A stretch of 64,000 bases of DNA from Rufibacter psychrotolerans. Its GTDB lineage: Bacteria; Bacteroidota; Bacteroidia; Cytophagales; Hymenobacteraceae. Below the pieces are notes generated by a model. The model was given only the letters and a program-made list of their open reading frames with translations, was not told the DNA's origin and did no database searches. Shown here piece after piece: positions 26,150 through 35,911 of the stretch; within the stretch, counting starts at the first letter, position 1, and each line of letters begins with the position of its first letter. The stretch covers positions 62,001 to 126,000 of the forward strand of contig NZ_JAFFJV010000006.1 in the NCBI RefSeq assembly GCF_016924645.1. Reading direction: 5' to 3'. Position numbers and translations under genes: made by a program.

Positions 26150-27169
26150 TTACTTGGCGGGCTTGACTCCTTCTGAGGTCATGACTACCCGTTTCAGGGT
26201 GCCGTTTTTGTGGTAGTCCAGTTGGTCAATGCAGATGGACCGCCGGAAACTGCCCCCCTCCGGCTGAATGCCCCCGTTGTGGTAAATGAAATAGCTCTTT
26301 CCCTTAAAATCAATGATGGCCTGGTGGTTAGTGTTGGAGTTGCCGGCCAGCTCGTTCAGAATGCCCTTGTATTCCCACGGACCCTCCACGCTCTTGCTCA
26401 TGGCATAGGCCGTCTTCTCGGGGAACTGGTAGGCGTAAGACAAGTAGTACCAGCCGTTGCGCTTGTGCACCCAGGGCGCCTCGGTGAAATGGGGCAGTTT
26501 AATGGTTTTGATGGGGCCGTCCAGTTCCACCATGTTCTTCTTCAGCTTGGCGTAGTGCAGCACGGTGTTCCCCCAGAAGATATACGCCTGCCCATTGTCA
26601 TCAATGAACACGGCCGGGTCAATGTCATCCCAGCCAATGGAAGTATGGGTGGTCATGTTGTTGGTGATGAGCGCCGACCCGATGGCGTCCTTAAAGGGCC
26701 CGATGGGGCTGTCGGCCACCGCCACGCCAATGGCCTTGCCCGGAATGGTGGCGTGCTCCACGGTGGAGTACCAGTAAAACTTGCCGTCACGCTCTATCAC
26801 GTGCGAAGCCCAGGCCTCGCCTTTGGCCCAGGCGAAATCCCTGGCCTTGAGCGGCACCTTGTGCTCGGTCCAGGTGACCAGGTCTGGCGAGGAAAAGACC
26901 AGCCACTCATGCATGACGTAGCCCTCGCGGCGGGCGGGGGCTTCGTCATGGCCTGCGTACAGGTACACCTTGTCCTTGTACACCAGGGCCGCCGGGTCTG
27001 CGGTGTACTTGTGCGTGAAAATGGGGTTTGCAGTGGCTTTGATGACCGTGTCTGGCCGGGCAAGGCGCAAAGGGCCGGCTACCGCCGAACCAGCCAGCAG
27101 GAGCGTCCCGGCTACGGCCAGTAGTGCTCCCTTGGAGAAGCTGCGAAGAAAGTTCGAAAGTGGGTGCAT
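26150..27169 (-). CDS. GH43 family glycoside hydrolase (alpha-L-arabinofuranosidase-like)
   Basis: 339 aa with an N-terminal export signal (residues 1-32). Five-bladed propeller of GH43: catalytic base D58 in YTADPAALVY, pKa-modulating Asp in DDIDPAVFIDDNGQ, and catalytic acid Glu in FTEAPWVHK. GH43 enzymes invert alpha-L-arabinofuranosides or beta-D-xylosides; the locus favours arabinan side chains or oligosaccharides. 200 bases downstream of the GH51 gene on the same strand, with a degenerate 36-nt palindrome between, so the two may be co-transcribed from the palindrome-bearing promoter at 28958-29005. Confidence 0.85.
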   Translation of the reverse strand: MHPLSNFLRSFSKGALLAVAGTLLLAGSAVAGPLRLARPDTVIKATANPIFTHKYTADPAALVYKDKVYLYAGHDEAPARREGYVMHEWLVFSSPDLVTWTEHKVPLKARDFAWAKGEAWASHVIERDGKFYWYSTVEHATIPGKAIGVAVADSPIGPFKDAIGSALITNNMTTHTSIGWDDIDPAVFIDDNGQAYIFWGNTVLHYAKLKKNMVELDGPIKTIKLPHFTEAPWVHKRNGWYYLSYAYQFPEKTAYAMSKSVEGPWEYKGILNELAGNSNTNHQAIIDFKGKSYFIYHNGGIQPEGGSFRRSICIDQLDYHKNGTLKRVVMTSEGVKPAK

Positions 27170-27265
27170 GCTTTAAAGGATAAGATAACAGAATACGGAG
27201 GGAACGGACTGTTCCCGTAACGGGCTGCCGTTGGTGGCACCTGGACTCGCTGAGTAGACCCCACC

Positions 27266-27301
27266 GTATTAAACCCATTTTCCTGGAAACAGGTCTGAAA
27301 C
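27266..27301. repeat. 36-nt dispersed palindrome, copy 14 (degenerate)
   Basis: GTATTAAACCCATTTTC / GGAAACAGGTCTGAAAC; right arm conserved, left arm decayed. Between the GH43 and GH51 genes. Confidence 0.6.
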
Positions 27302-27369
27302 GGCGGGGCAGGTCAGCAGAGATAGGGAATGGGCCTGGCTGAAAGCAAGGCTCCTCCCGGCCTTGGAGT

Positions 27370-28911
27370 TTACTTCATCTCCAGTACCACCACCGAAAAC
27401 GGCGGCAGTTCCACGTTCAGGGTTTTGCCCTTGAGCTTGGCCCCTTTGAAAGCGGTGGGAGTGATGAGGGTTGGCTTGGCGAAGGTGTTGTGGTCCTGCA
27501 GGGTTTTAGAGGTAAGAATCCGCCCGGCAACCGACTTGAAATTGGCACCCTCAATGTTGATGGACACCTCCTGCTTCTTCTTAGGGTCAATGTTGACCAG
27601 CGAAACGTGGGTCACCCCGTTTTTATCCCTGGAGGCAGAGCCGTTCACCGCGGTGAGTTTCTCGTTGCCCAAGGCGTAGTCGGCGCTTTTGACGGTGAGG
27701 GGCAGGTAAGTGGCATCCTGGTGTACGTTGTACATCTCCATCACGTGGTACGTAGGCGTGAGGAGCATTTTCTCCTCCTCGGTCAGGATCACAGCCTGCA
27801 GCACGTTCACCACCTGGGCCAGGTTGGCCATGCGCACGCGGTCTGAGTGGTTGTTGAAGATGTTGAGGGTGGAGCCGGCAATCATGGCGTCGCGCATGGT
27901 GTTCTGCTGGTACAGAAAGCCAGGGTTGGTGCCGGGCTCTACCTCATACCAGCCGCCCCACTCGTCTACCACCAGGGCAATCTTCTTCTCAGGGTCGTAC
28001 TTGTCCATAATGGCGGAGTGCTTCTGGATGAGCTCCTCCATAAACAGCGCCTGCTTCATGGTGGTGAAGTACTGCTGCTCATTGAAGTTTACCGAAGGGC
28101 CTTTCTTGCCCCAGTCAATCACCGAGTAGTGGTGGAGGGCCACACCCTCAATCAGGTTCCTGGGGATGATGCGCATGAGGGCCTCGGTCCAGTTGTAGTC
28201 GGCGGAGTTGGCCCCGGAGGCAATCCTGAAGAGCCCGCCCGAGTTGTTCCAGTCAGAGACGAAGGTGGCGTACTTGCGGTACTCGTTGGCGTAGTACTCC
28301 GCGGTCATGTTGCCGCCGCAGCCCCAGGCCTCGTTGCCAATGCCCCAGTACTTTACTTTCCAGGGTTTTTCGCGGCCGTTTTTTTTGCGCAGGTCAGACA
28401 TGGGGCTCACGCCCGCGAAGTTCACGTACTGCACCCAGTCGGCCAGTTCCTGCACGGCGCCGCTGCCCATGTTGCCGGCCAGGTAAGGCTCGGTGTCCAG
28501 CAGTTCGCACATGTTCAGGAAGTCGTGGGTCCCGAAGCTGTTGTTCTCGGTCACGCCTCCCCACCAGTTGTTCACAATGGTGGGGCGCTGGTCTTTGGGG
28601 CCTATGCCGTCTTTCCAGTGGTAGGTGTCGGCGAAGCAGCCGCCGGGCCAGCGCAGGTTAGGGATTTTCAATTTCTTCAAAGCGGCCACCACGTCGTTCC
28701 GTACCCCGGCCGTGTTGGGGATCTTGGTGTTGTCTTCCCCCACGTAAATGCCCCCGTAAATGCAGCGGCCCAGGTGCTCGGCAAAGTGCCCGTAAATGTG
28801 GCGGCTAATGGTTCTGGTGGGGGTGGTGGGTACGGTTAAAGTGGCAGTGTTCTGCGCGAAAGACCCTAAGGCAACAAAAAGAAGTAAGAAAGGTAAGATT
28901 GCGTTCTTCAT
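27370..28911 (-). CDS. GH51 alpha-L-arabinofuranosidase
   Basis: 513 aa, signal peptide MKNAILPFLLLFVALGSFAQ, (beta/alpha)8 barrel plus C-terminal beta domain. Retaining catalysis: acid/base Glu about residue 193 in GIGNEAWG and nucleophile Glu about 317 in VVDEWGGWYE; RWPGGCFADTYHW and YGHFAEHLGRCIYGG are family hallmarks. Removes terminal alpha-L-arabinofuranose from arabino-oligosaccharides, probably in the periplasm. The frame is open to 29028, but that stretch contains the putative operator and promoter, so the ATG at 28911 with a good signal peptide is chosen. Divergent from susC. Confidence 0.93.
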   Translation of the reverse strand: MKNAILPFLLLFVALGSFAQNTATLTVPTTPTRTISRHIYGHFAEHLGRCIYGGIYVGEDNTKIPNTAGVRNDVVAALKKLKIPNLRWPGGCFADTYHWKDGIGPKDQRPTIVNNWWGGVTENNSFGTHDFLNMCELLDTEPYLAGNMGSGAVQELADWVQYVNFAGVSPMSDLRKKNGREKPWKVKYWGIGNEAWGCGGNMTAEYYANEYRKYATFVSDWNNSGGLFRIASGANSADYNWTEALMRIIPRNLIEGVALHHYSVIDWGKKGPSVNFNEQQYFTTMKQALFMEELIQKHSAIMDKYDPEKKIALVVDEWGGWYEVEPGTNPGFLYQQNTMRDAMIAGSTLNIFNNHSDRVRMANLAQVVNVLQAVILTEEEKMLLTPTYHVMEMYNVHQDATYLPLTVKSADYALGNEKLTAVNGSASRDKNGVTHVSLVNIDPKKKQEVSINIEGANFKSVAGRILTSKTLQDHNTFAKPTLITPTAFKGAKLKGKTLNVELPPFSVVVLEMK

Positions 28912-28957
28912 ACTTATGGCTGTTTTTATTGGTGTTCGGCTAGAAGAATGTAAAACT

Positions 28958-28965
28958 GAAAGATA
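28958..28965 (-). promoter_or_regulatory. Candidate promoter of the GH51-GH43 unit
   Basis: TATCTTTC (7 of 8 fits to TAnnTTTG) on the minus strand, with TTG (28983-28985) 17 bases upstream. The adjoining palindrome at 28984-29005 overlaps the TTG, the position where a repressor would block initiation. Confidence 0.5.
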
Positions 28966-28983
28966 TTTTTCAGGAAAGTTTGC

Positions 28984-29005
28984 AATAAATATAAGTGTAT
29001 TTATT
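28984..29005. promoter_or_regulatory. AT-rich palindrome, candidate AraR operator upstream of GH51
   Basis: AATAAATA-TAAGTG-TATTTATT: perfect 8-base arms. Lies 73 bases upstream of the GH51 start at the -33 region. Similar palindromes stand before susC and araB, the other transcription units of the arabinose locus. Confidence 0.5.
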
Positions 29006-29040
29006 ACATTTATACAACCTAATTTCAAGTTTTAAAAAAG

Positions 29041-29464
29041 AAACCTCCCCCGGGTTTGAAATTAGGGCTACCTAGGCCGGGTAAGCCATTGCCCACGCCA
29101 GTAGCACCTGCTTCTATATAGTGCGGCGCCCTAAGGCGGCCGCCGGAAGGTAAAGTTGAGCAGAGAACAAAGAGCCGGCGAAGCGGCCCTCTTTATATAA
29201 GATAGACTAATAAATGACTGGCGCGCCTGCCAGTAGGTTTCCAGGCGCAGGCACACGAAGTTTGAGCACGCTTTCACCGGCGCCTTCGCTCAAGCGACCA
29301 GGGTTTTTGCGGTAAGGCTTCTTTTACGCATGTAGCAGGTATAGGCATCCCTTACACCTGCCCAGAGAACCTGTGTAAACCGGCCAGAGAGTGGGTTTGT
29401 TGCCATAATGATTTTCTGAAAATATTTATCCCCCTGCTTATTGCTAAAAAAATAAACAACAGAT
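29041..29464. other. Non-coding divergent region between GH51 and susC
   Basis: About 420 bases with no credible gene. The first half is GC-rich (CGGCGCCC, GGCGGCCGCC) and unlike the AT-rich promoter-proximal ends. No RNA gene was recognised; it may be leader or decayed sequence. Confidence 0.4.
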
Positions 29465-29489
29465 ACATTTATGAAAAATTAATAAATGT
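29465..29489. promoter_or_regulatory. AT-rich palindrome, candidate AraR operator upstream of susC
   Basis: ACATTTAT-(9)-ATAAATGT: perfect 8-base arms, 91 bases before the susC start. ACATTTATAC also occurs beside the GH51 palindrome at 29006-29015. Confidence 0.5.
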
Positions 29490-29579
29490 TAAAACTACAC
29501 TTAACAGAAGCGCCTTACTCCTTCTTGAGTCCTGTTGATCTACGTTGAACGCACAATCATTATCTATAATCATACTCCT

Positions 29580-32500
29580 ATGCAGCAAGTATTACTAAGT
29601 AAAAGAGGGTGGATGTTACTACTCTTTCTATTATATGCCGCCGTGACGCAGGTGATGGCACAGGGCATGACGATCAAGGGTAAAGTCACGGATGCGAGTG
29701 GGGCAGGCCTGCCAGGGGCTTCCGTTTTGCTCAAAGGCACCAGCATTGCCTCTGCCACCGATGTAGACGGAAACTATGTGCTGAACGTGCAGAGCGGAGA
29801 GGGTACCCTGGTGGTCTCGTACATTGGCTATTTGCCGCAGGAAGTTGCTATCAATAACCGCACAACCATCGACGTGACCTTGCAGACAGACGCCAAGTCT
29901 TTGGACGAGGTAGTGGTGGTAGGGTACGGAACCCAGCGCCGGGCCGACATCACGGGTTCGGTGGCCGTGGTGGACGTAGCCGACATGAAAAAAGTGTCTA
30001 CCAATGATGTAGGCGCCATGCTGCAGGGAAGGGTTTCTGGGGTGAGCGTGAACACCGACGGACAGCCCGGGGCGTTTCCGCAGGTAAGGATCCGCGGCCT
30101 GGGCACGTTTGGAAACTCAGATCCGCTGTACGTGATTGACGGGGTGCCTATTACCGGAGTGCCCCGTGACTTCAACCCCAATGACATTGAATCCATGCAG
30201 GTGCTGAAAGACGCATCGGCCGGGGCCATCTACGGGTCAAGGGCCGCCAACGGGGTAGTGATCATCACCACCCGCCAGGGCCGGAAAGACACGCCGTTGC
30301 AGGTAGAATACAACGGGTACTACGGCATTGACCAGGTATGGCAGAAAATGCCGGTGACCAACCGCGCCAACTACCAGATCCTGAACAATGAGTCCCGCTT
30401 GCGGTCGGGCACCAAGGCGCTGGCGCCGGCCAACGATCCCAACAACCCACGGTTTGTCAACAACATTGACACCGACTGGCAGGAGGAAGGCCTGAGAACC
30501 GGCAACCGGCAGAACCACAACATCAACCTGTCTGGGGGCGGCGTTTCCAGCACCTACAACATCTCGCTGGACTACTTCGGAAACAAAGGAACCTACGTAG
30601 GTAACGGCCCCACGTATGAGCGCTATACCGCCCGGGTAAACTCTACCCTGGAGAAAGGCATCTTTAAGTTTGGCCAGTCTTTGTTTTACGCCAGATCTGA
30701 CGAAAACGGCCTGGTAACCGCCGATGGCGTGCTGGCCGGGGGCAGACCTCCGCTGATCAATGACCTGGTGATCGCCATCCCTACCATGGCGGTATATGAC
30801 CCAGCCAATGAGGGCGGTTTTGGCGGCACCCTGCAGGAAAGGGAAGATGCCATCTCGCTCAACGGCATTGGCTACAACAGCCTGATCAAAAGCACTACCG
30901 ACGTGGACCGCATCTTTGCCAGCGGCTACGGTGAGCTGCAGCTGCTCAAGAGAGCCAACCATAACCTGAAGTACAGACTCAACCTGAGCCATGACGTGGT
31001 AACCGCTAGGGATAAAACCTTTATCCCCACGTTCAACCTGGGGTACTTCTTCCCCAATGCCATTGCCCGCCTGAACGACAACTCCAGAAGGTACGAAAGC
31101 TCCCTCATTGAAAACACCCTGAACTACGAGGCTACCCTGGGCAGAAGCTCCCTGGCCGTGTTGGTGGGGCAGATGTACCAGTCAGAAAACGGCGTGTTCA
31201 AGCAAGGCTACGCCGAAGGGTTCACCAAGCCTTACTACCCGGTGCTGAGCAACGGCGCCACCAGCACTTCGTCCGGTACCGAGGACGCCCACGTGCTTTC
31301 TTCTTACCTGGGCCGGGTAAACTACAGCTTTGATGACCGCTACCTGCTAACCGCTACCATGCGAAGAGACGGGTCCTCACGCTTCTCGCCGGTGAACAGA
31401 TACGGGTACTTCCCTTCCCTGGCCCTGGGCTGGAAATTAACCAACGAAGCCTTCTTCACGGTGCCCAAAACCATTGTGTCTGACCTGAAGCTGCGCGCCA
31501 GCTGGGGGAAACTGGGCAACGAGAACATCGGGAACTACCGCTACCTGCCCGCCATCAACTCCAACGTGGTGTACACCTTTAACAACGGCGAACGGGTGCT
31601 GGGCGGGTTGCAGACCAGCGTGGTAGACGAGTCTATTAAGTGGGAAGAAAAAACCACCACTAACGTGGGCTTTGACGCGGTGCTCTTTGAGGGAAGGGTT
31701 GACTTCTCTGCCGAATACTACCACAGCAAGAGTGAAGACGTGCTGGTAGACATTCCCATTCCCGCCTCGGTGGGGTCTGTGAATGCCAACCTGCTGGTAA
31801 ACGCCGGAACCCTGGTGAACAAAGGGTTTGAGTTCACCGCCGGCTACAACCAGACCATCGGCGACTTCCAGTTTGGAATTTCGGGGAACTTCACTACCCT
31901 CAAGAACGAGGTGCTGAGCCTGGGAACCAACGTGAACTCAAGATTGGGCGTGGGTTCTATCACCGAGATTGGCGGTGAAGTGGGCCGGCATTACGGCTGG
32001 CTAGTAGACGGCATCTTCCAGTCGCAGGAAGAGATTGACAACCACGCGTTCCAGAAGCCGGGTACCGCGCCGGGCGACTTGAAGTTCCGGGACATCAGCG
32101 GACCAGAAGGAACCCCGGATGGCCTCATTGACACCTATGACCGTACGTACCTGGGCAGTGGTATTCCCAAGTACAACTATGGCATCAACATCAACGCTTC
32201 CTACAAAGGCTTTGACCTGACCATCTTCGCCTCGGGCAAAGGTGGGTACCTGATCAACAGCCGGCTGTACCGCACCCTGATGCACACCGGCGGTGATGAC
32301 AACTGGCACGAGGATATCCTGGACCGCTGGACCTCTACCAACACGGATACCAACATTCCGCGCCTGATCTGGACAGACCCCAACGAAAACGGCCGGGACT
32401 CTAACCGTGAAGGCTGGCTGCAGGATGGAACGCACCTGCGCATCAATACCGTGTCTCTGGGCTACAACTTCAAACCAAGTTTTGTCAAAGGCATCAACAA

Positions 32501-32657
32501 GGCGCGGGTGTACCTCACGGGCCAGAACCTCTACACGTTCCAGAAATACAAAGGCTACAATCCAGACTTCACGGCTGGCGTGTTTGAGCCTGGCTTTGAC
32601 AACGGCTCTTTCCCAAGGCCCAGGACGGTGATGTTGGGTGTGCAGGTTGGCTTCTAG
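29580..32657 (+). CDS. SusC/RagA-type TonB-dependent outer-membrane transporter
   Basis: 1025 aa, signal peptide, CarboxypepD_reg-like domain (MTIKGKVTDASGAGLPGASVLLKG), the SusC linker SLDEVVVVGYGTQRRADITGSVA, plug with GAMLQGRVSGVSV and ASAGAIYGSRAANGVVIITT, and a 22-stranded barrel ending in VMLGVQVGF. Imports oligosaccharides across the outer membrane with its SusD partner encoded 41 bases downstream; arabinan fragments are the predicted cargo from the surrounding enzymes. An in-frame TTG at 29535 exists, but the ATG at 29580 precedes the signal peptide directly. Confidence 0.95.
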   Translation: MQQVLLSKRGWMLLLFLLYAAVTQVMAQGMTIKGKVTDASGAGLPGASVLLKGTSIASATDVDGNYVLNVQSGEGTLVVSYIGYLPQEVAINNRTTIDVTLQTDAKSLDEVVVVGYGTQRRADITGSVAVVDVADMKKVSTNDVGAMLQGRVSGVSVNTDGQPGAFPQVRIRGLGTFGNSDPLYVIDGVPITGVPRDFNPNDIESMQVLKDASAGAIYGSRAANGVVIITTRQGRKDTPLQVEYNGYYGIDQVWQKMPVTNRANYQILNNESRLRSGTKALAPANDPNNPRFVNNIDTDWQEEGLRTGNRQNHNINLSGGGVSSTYNISLDYFGNKGTYVGNGPTYERYTARVNSTLEKGIFKFGQSLFYARSDENGLVTADGVLAGGRPPLINDLVIAIPTMAVYDPANEGGFGGTLQEREDAISLNGIGYNSLIKSTTDVDRIFASGYGELQLLKRANHNLKYRLNLSHDVVTARDKTFIPTFNLGYFFPNAIARLNDNSRRYESSLIENTLNYEATLGRSSLAVLVGQMYQSENGVFKQGYAEGFTKPYYPVLSNGATSTSSGTEDAHVLSSYLGRVNYSFDDRYLLTATMRRDGSSRFSPVNRYGYFPSLALGWKLTNEAFFTVPKTIVSDLKLRASWGKLGNENIGNYRYLPAINSNVVYTFNNGERVLGGLQTSVVDESIKWEEKTTTNVGFDAVLFEGRVDFSAEYYHSKSEDVLVDIPIPASVGSVNANLLVNAGTLVNKGFEFTAGYNQTIGDFQFGISGNFTTLKNEVLSLGTNVNSRLGVGSITEIGGEVGRHYGWLVDGIFQSQEEIDNHAFQKPGTAPGDLKFRDISGPEGTPDGLIDTYDRTYLGSGIPKYNYGININASYKGFDLTIFASGKGGYLINSRLYRTLMHTGGDDNWHEDILDRWTSTNTDTNIPRLIWTDPNENGRDSNREGWLQDGTHLRINTVSLGYNFKPSFVKGINKARVYLTGQNLYTFQKYKGYNPDFTAGVFEPGFDNGSFPRPRTVMLGVQVGF

Positions 32658-32698
32658 TCCTATCAATTCAGGTTTGTTTTACGCAAAAGAGGTTTAAA

Positions 32699-34255
32699 AT
32701 GAAAAAGATTACATATTGGGTTGTCGCGTTGATGCTTATGTCCAGCTGCGATGATAAATTAGAGATCACCAACCCTAACCAGCAAACCGCAGATGCTTAC
32801 TGGGCCACCGAAGCCCAGGCCTTTGCCGGGATAACCGCTGTGTACAATGCCTTGGTCACAGACGGCACCTACCAGAGAACTTTCCCCAGCTTCAATGACA
32901 GCCGCGGAGACGACATGTACGGCGACAGCCCGGCCGTTTACCTGGAGCTAGGCGGTCAGTTCACACTCCCCACCAATGCCGCAGAAACGCAATGGATCTG
33001 GAGAGACCACTACATGCTCATCTTTCGGGCTAACCAGGTGATTTCCAGCGTGGGCAAGATGGACGCCAGCATTATTGGCGATGATGCAAAAAGAAGAATT
33101 CTGGGCCAGGCCTACTTTTTGCGCGGGTTGGCCTATTACAACCTGGCCATCACGTACAAAGCGGTACCGGTGGTAACGGAACCGCCCGTTGACAAAACGC
33201 AGTACTACCCTGCCACCGCCACTGAGGAGGAGCTTTGGAACCAGATATTCTCTGATTTGCGGAACGGTGAAGAGATGCTGCCAATCAACTATGACAACGT
33301 GGTGGGACCAGACAGAGGGCAGAAAGGGCGGGCCACTAAAGGCGCCGCGGCCGGTATGCTGGGCAAGGCGTACCTCTACCGCAAAATGTACCCCCAGGCA
33401 GAGGCACAGCTAGCCAAGTTCTTCACCGGGCCCTTGCAAGGAATTTACTCCCTGGTGCCTAATTACCGAGACAACTTCACCACCACCAATGAGAACAATG
33501 CCGAGTCTTTGTTTGAGGTGCAGTTCAGCGCCACGGGCGGTTCGGTGGGCAACTGGACCGGCGAGCCAAGCGCCAACTGGCGGCAATTCATTGCCTTGCC
33601 GGTAGCCTACGGAATGGAAGGCAAAGCTTGGTCTGATTACCAGCCTACTCAGTGGATCTACAATGAATACAGGCAGGAGAAAACGGTAGACAACCAGGTA
33701 GACCCCCGGTTGCCGGCCACCATTCTGTACTACAACGAGGCCGAAGGCAACACCACGGCCTACGGAGCTCCATGGACAGCTAGCTTACGGGACAAGATTT
33801 ATCCAAGGAAATATACCATGGAAGGTCTGGGGGTGCCGTTTGAGACGCCAGAGACCGGCGGGATGAACTACCGGGTGCTGCGGTACGCTGATATCCTGCT
33901 CATGTACGCCGAGGTGCTGAACGAACTGGGCCGTACCGCTGAAGCCTACCCGTACATCCAGCAGGTGCGGTCAAGGGCCAAGTTGCCAGACCTGGCCACG
34001 GTGCGGCCTAACATGAACCAGGAGCAGATGCGGGACCAGATTGCCCATGAGCGGGCCCTGGAGTTTGCCATTGAAGGCCAGCGAATCCATGACATTATCC
34101 GGTGGGGTTGGTTGTATGACCCGGCCAAGCTGGCCATGCTGAAAGAGCACGATGATGATTTCAACACCTGGACCCCCGGCAACGAGTACCTGCCAATTCC
34201 GCAGTCTGAGCTAGACAACAACGCCAACCTGCTGCCTAACCCGGCAAACAAATAG
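32699..34255 (+). CDS. SusD/RagB-family surface glycan-binding lipoprotein
   Basis: 518 aa. Lipobox LMSSC with Cys17 followed by DD, compatible with surface export. The N-terminal LEITNPNQQTADAYWATEAQAFAGITAVYNALV and C-terminal ERALEFAIEGQRIHDIIRWG are signatures of the SusD family: TPR-like helices that form the lid of the SusC pore. Directly downstream of susC. No separate SusE/F-like surface glycan-binding protein follows, so this may be the main non-catalytic binding protein. Confidence 0.95.
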   Translation: MKKITYWVVALMLMSSCDDKLEITNPNQQTADAYWATEAQAFAGITAVYNALVTDGTYQRTFPSFNDSRGDDMYGDSPAVYLELGGQFTLPTNAAETQWIWRDHYMLIFRANQVISSVGKMDASIIGDDAKRRILGQAYFLRGLAYYNLAITYKAVPVVTEPPVDKTQYYPATATEEELWNQIFSDLRNGEEMLPINYDNVVGPDRGQKGRATKGAAAGMLGKAYLYRKMYPQAEAQLAKFFTGPLQGIYSLVPNYRDNFTTTNENNAESLFEVQFSATGGSVGNWTGEPSANWRQFIALPVAYGMEGKAWSDYQPTQWIYNEYRQEKTVDNQVDPRLPATILYYNEAEGNTTAYGAPWTASLRDKIYPRKYTMEGLGVPFETPETGGMNYRVLRYADILLMYAEVLNELGRTAEAYPYIQQVRSRAKLPDLATVRPNMNQEQMRDQIAHERALEFAIEGQRIHDIIRWGWLYDPAKLAMLKEHDDDFNTWTPGNEYLPIPQSELDNNANLLPNPANK

Positions 34256-34358
34256 AAAAATGACCATCGCTGCCGCCTGGGCTTCTCTGTAAAGTAAGTT
34301 CAGGCGGTGGCTAGGTTCAAGCTTCGTTGAAAAAACACCTGTCAAACACTGGGCAATC

Positions 34359-35840
34359 ATGATGAACTTCTTCAAAAAAATAGTCACCTATACGCTGCTA
34401 ACAGCTACGGTTTTCGCTTCGGCCTGTCAGGACGACGAGGAGGCCCTAACCGAGATAGACCCGGAGATCTTTGCTCCCAAGCCCTTCACCCTGGACGGGC
34501 TCACCGACACCTACGCGCACCTGGCCAACAGCGCCTTCTTTATGCAGTGGGGGCCCTACAACCTGCATGATCCTTCCATTGTAAAACACGGCGAGTGGTT
34601 TTACGCCTACAGCACCGATGTAGCCTACGGGGCTACCCCCAGGGTGGGCATCATGGTGCGCAGGTCCAGAGACCTGGTAGACTGGCAGTACGTGGGGTGG
34701 GCGGTAAACGCCCTGCCTTCCCTGGCGGTGCAGCACATCACCTCTAACGGCGCCACGCCGGTGCAGGGCTTGTGGGCCCCGTACATCATGAAAGTAGGGA
34801 GTGAGTTCAGGCTGTATTACTCGCTGGCGGCCACCCAGGGCCGGGTAAGCGCCATTGGGTTGCTTACCTCCAGCTCGCCGGAAGGCCCCTGGACCGAAAA
34901 AGGCCTGGTGGTAACCTCCGTCAATGAAGGCCCGGGTACCAATGCCATTGACCCATCGGTGGTGGTGACCCCGGGCGGGGAGCACTGGATGGTGTACGGC
35001 TCTTCCTGGGACGGCCTGTTTGAACTGCAATTGAACCCCGCTACCGGTTTGCCTTTAGCCTCCGGCGACAAAGGGGTGCGCATTGCCCGCAGAGGAAGAT
35101 CCGGCAACTTGCCCAACGGCAACCTGGAAGGCCCCGAGATCATCTACAATCCGCAGACCCAGATGTATTACCTGTTTGTGGCCTATGACTGGCTGTCTAC
35201 CAAGTACAACGTGCGGGTGTTCCGCTCCACCAGCCCCAACGGGCCTTTCCTGGACTGGAACGGCGTCAACGTAGACAATGAGGCAGACAACGGCCCCATG
35301 ATCCTGTCGCCTTATAAGTTCATGAACCACGGCGGCTGGCAAGGGGTGTCGCACCCGGCCGTGTTCCAGGACAACGGGCAGTACTACATGGCGCACCAGG
35401 GCCGGCCGGGCGTAAACCCAGGCTTCATGGTGATGCACGTGCGTAAGATCTTCTGGACGCCGGACGGCTGGCCCATGGTGTCGCCGGAGCGGTACGCCAA
35501 CGTAGAGCAGACGCCGGTGACCACCGCCGAGCTGGCCGGCGACTATGAGCAGATTGTGCTTACCCAAACGGTGGTGCCGGGCTTCGGGAACGAGCAAACC
35601 AATCCTAACTTGTCTGAGGCTTTCAACACCATGTTATCGGCCAACGGAACCATCAACAATGACCCCAACAACACCTGGACCTACACGGCCCCCTGGCTGG
35701 AGCTACGTTGGGCCGGCGGCATGTTCATTGACAGGCTGCACGTGTCCAGGGAACGGGACTGGGAGAATAAAAAGCCCTCTACCATTGTCATGACGGGTTT
35801 GAACGGGGGCGGATTAGCCATCTGGCTGAAAAAGAAATAG
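34359..35840 (+). CDS. GH43 lipoprotein, endo-1,5-alpha-L-arabinanase-like
   Basis: 493 aa. Lipobox FASAC (Cys23) followed by QDDEE, an acidic stretch like the Bacteroidota surface-export signal. GH43 propeller with base D71 (NLHDPSIVKHG), Asp in NAIDPSVVVTPGG and acid Glu in NLEGPEIIYNP. After residue 390 a C-terminal domain (PERYANVEQTPVTTAELAGDYEQIVL onward) matches the beta-domain found after the catalytic module in GH43 subfamily 4/5-type arabinanases. Likely the outer-surface enzyme that cuts the arabinan backbone for SusCD uptake; the position right after susD supports this. Confidence 0.85.
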   Translation: MMNFFKKIVTYTLLTATVFASACQDDEEALTEIDPEIFAPKPFTLDGLTDTYAHLANSAFFMQWGPYNLHDPSIVKHGEWFYAYSTDVAYGATPRVGIMVRRSRDLVDWQYVGWAVNALPSLAVQHITSNGATPVQGLWAPYIMKVGSEFRLYYSLAATQGRVSAIGLLTSSSPEGPWTEKGLVVTSVNEGPGTNAIDPSVVVTPGGEHWMVYGSSWDGLFELQLNPATGLPLASGDKGVRIARRGRSGNLPNGNLEGPEIIYNPQTQMYYLFVAYDWLSTKYNVRVFRSTSPNGPFLDWNGVNVDNEADNGPMILSPYKFMNHGGWQGVSHPAVFQDNGQYYMAHQGRPGVNPGFMVMHVRKIFWTPDGWPMVSPERYANVEQTPVTTAELAGDYEQIVLTQTVVPGFGNEQTNPNLSEAFNTMLSANGTINNDPNNTWTYTAPWLELRWAGGMFIDRLHVSRERDWENKKPSTIVMTGLNGGGLAIWLKKK

Positions 35841-35911
35841 GGTAGTTTGGGAATGCAGGTGTACAGAGAGTTAAATCTTCTCTAGTGCACCTGCTTCTTT
35901 ACTTTTCTTCT

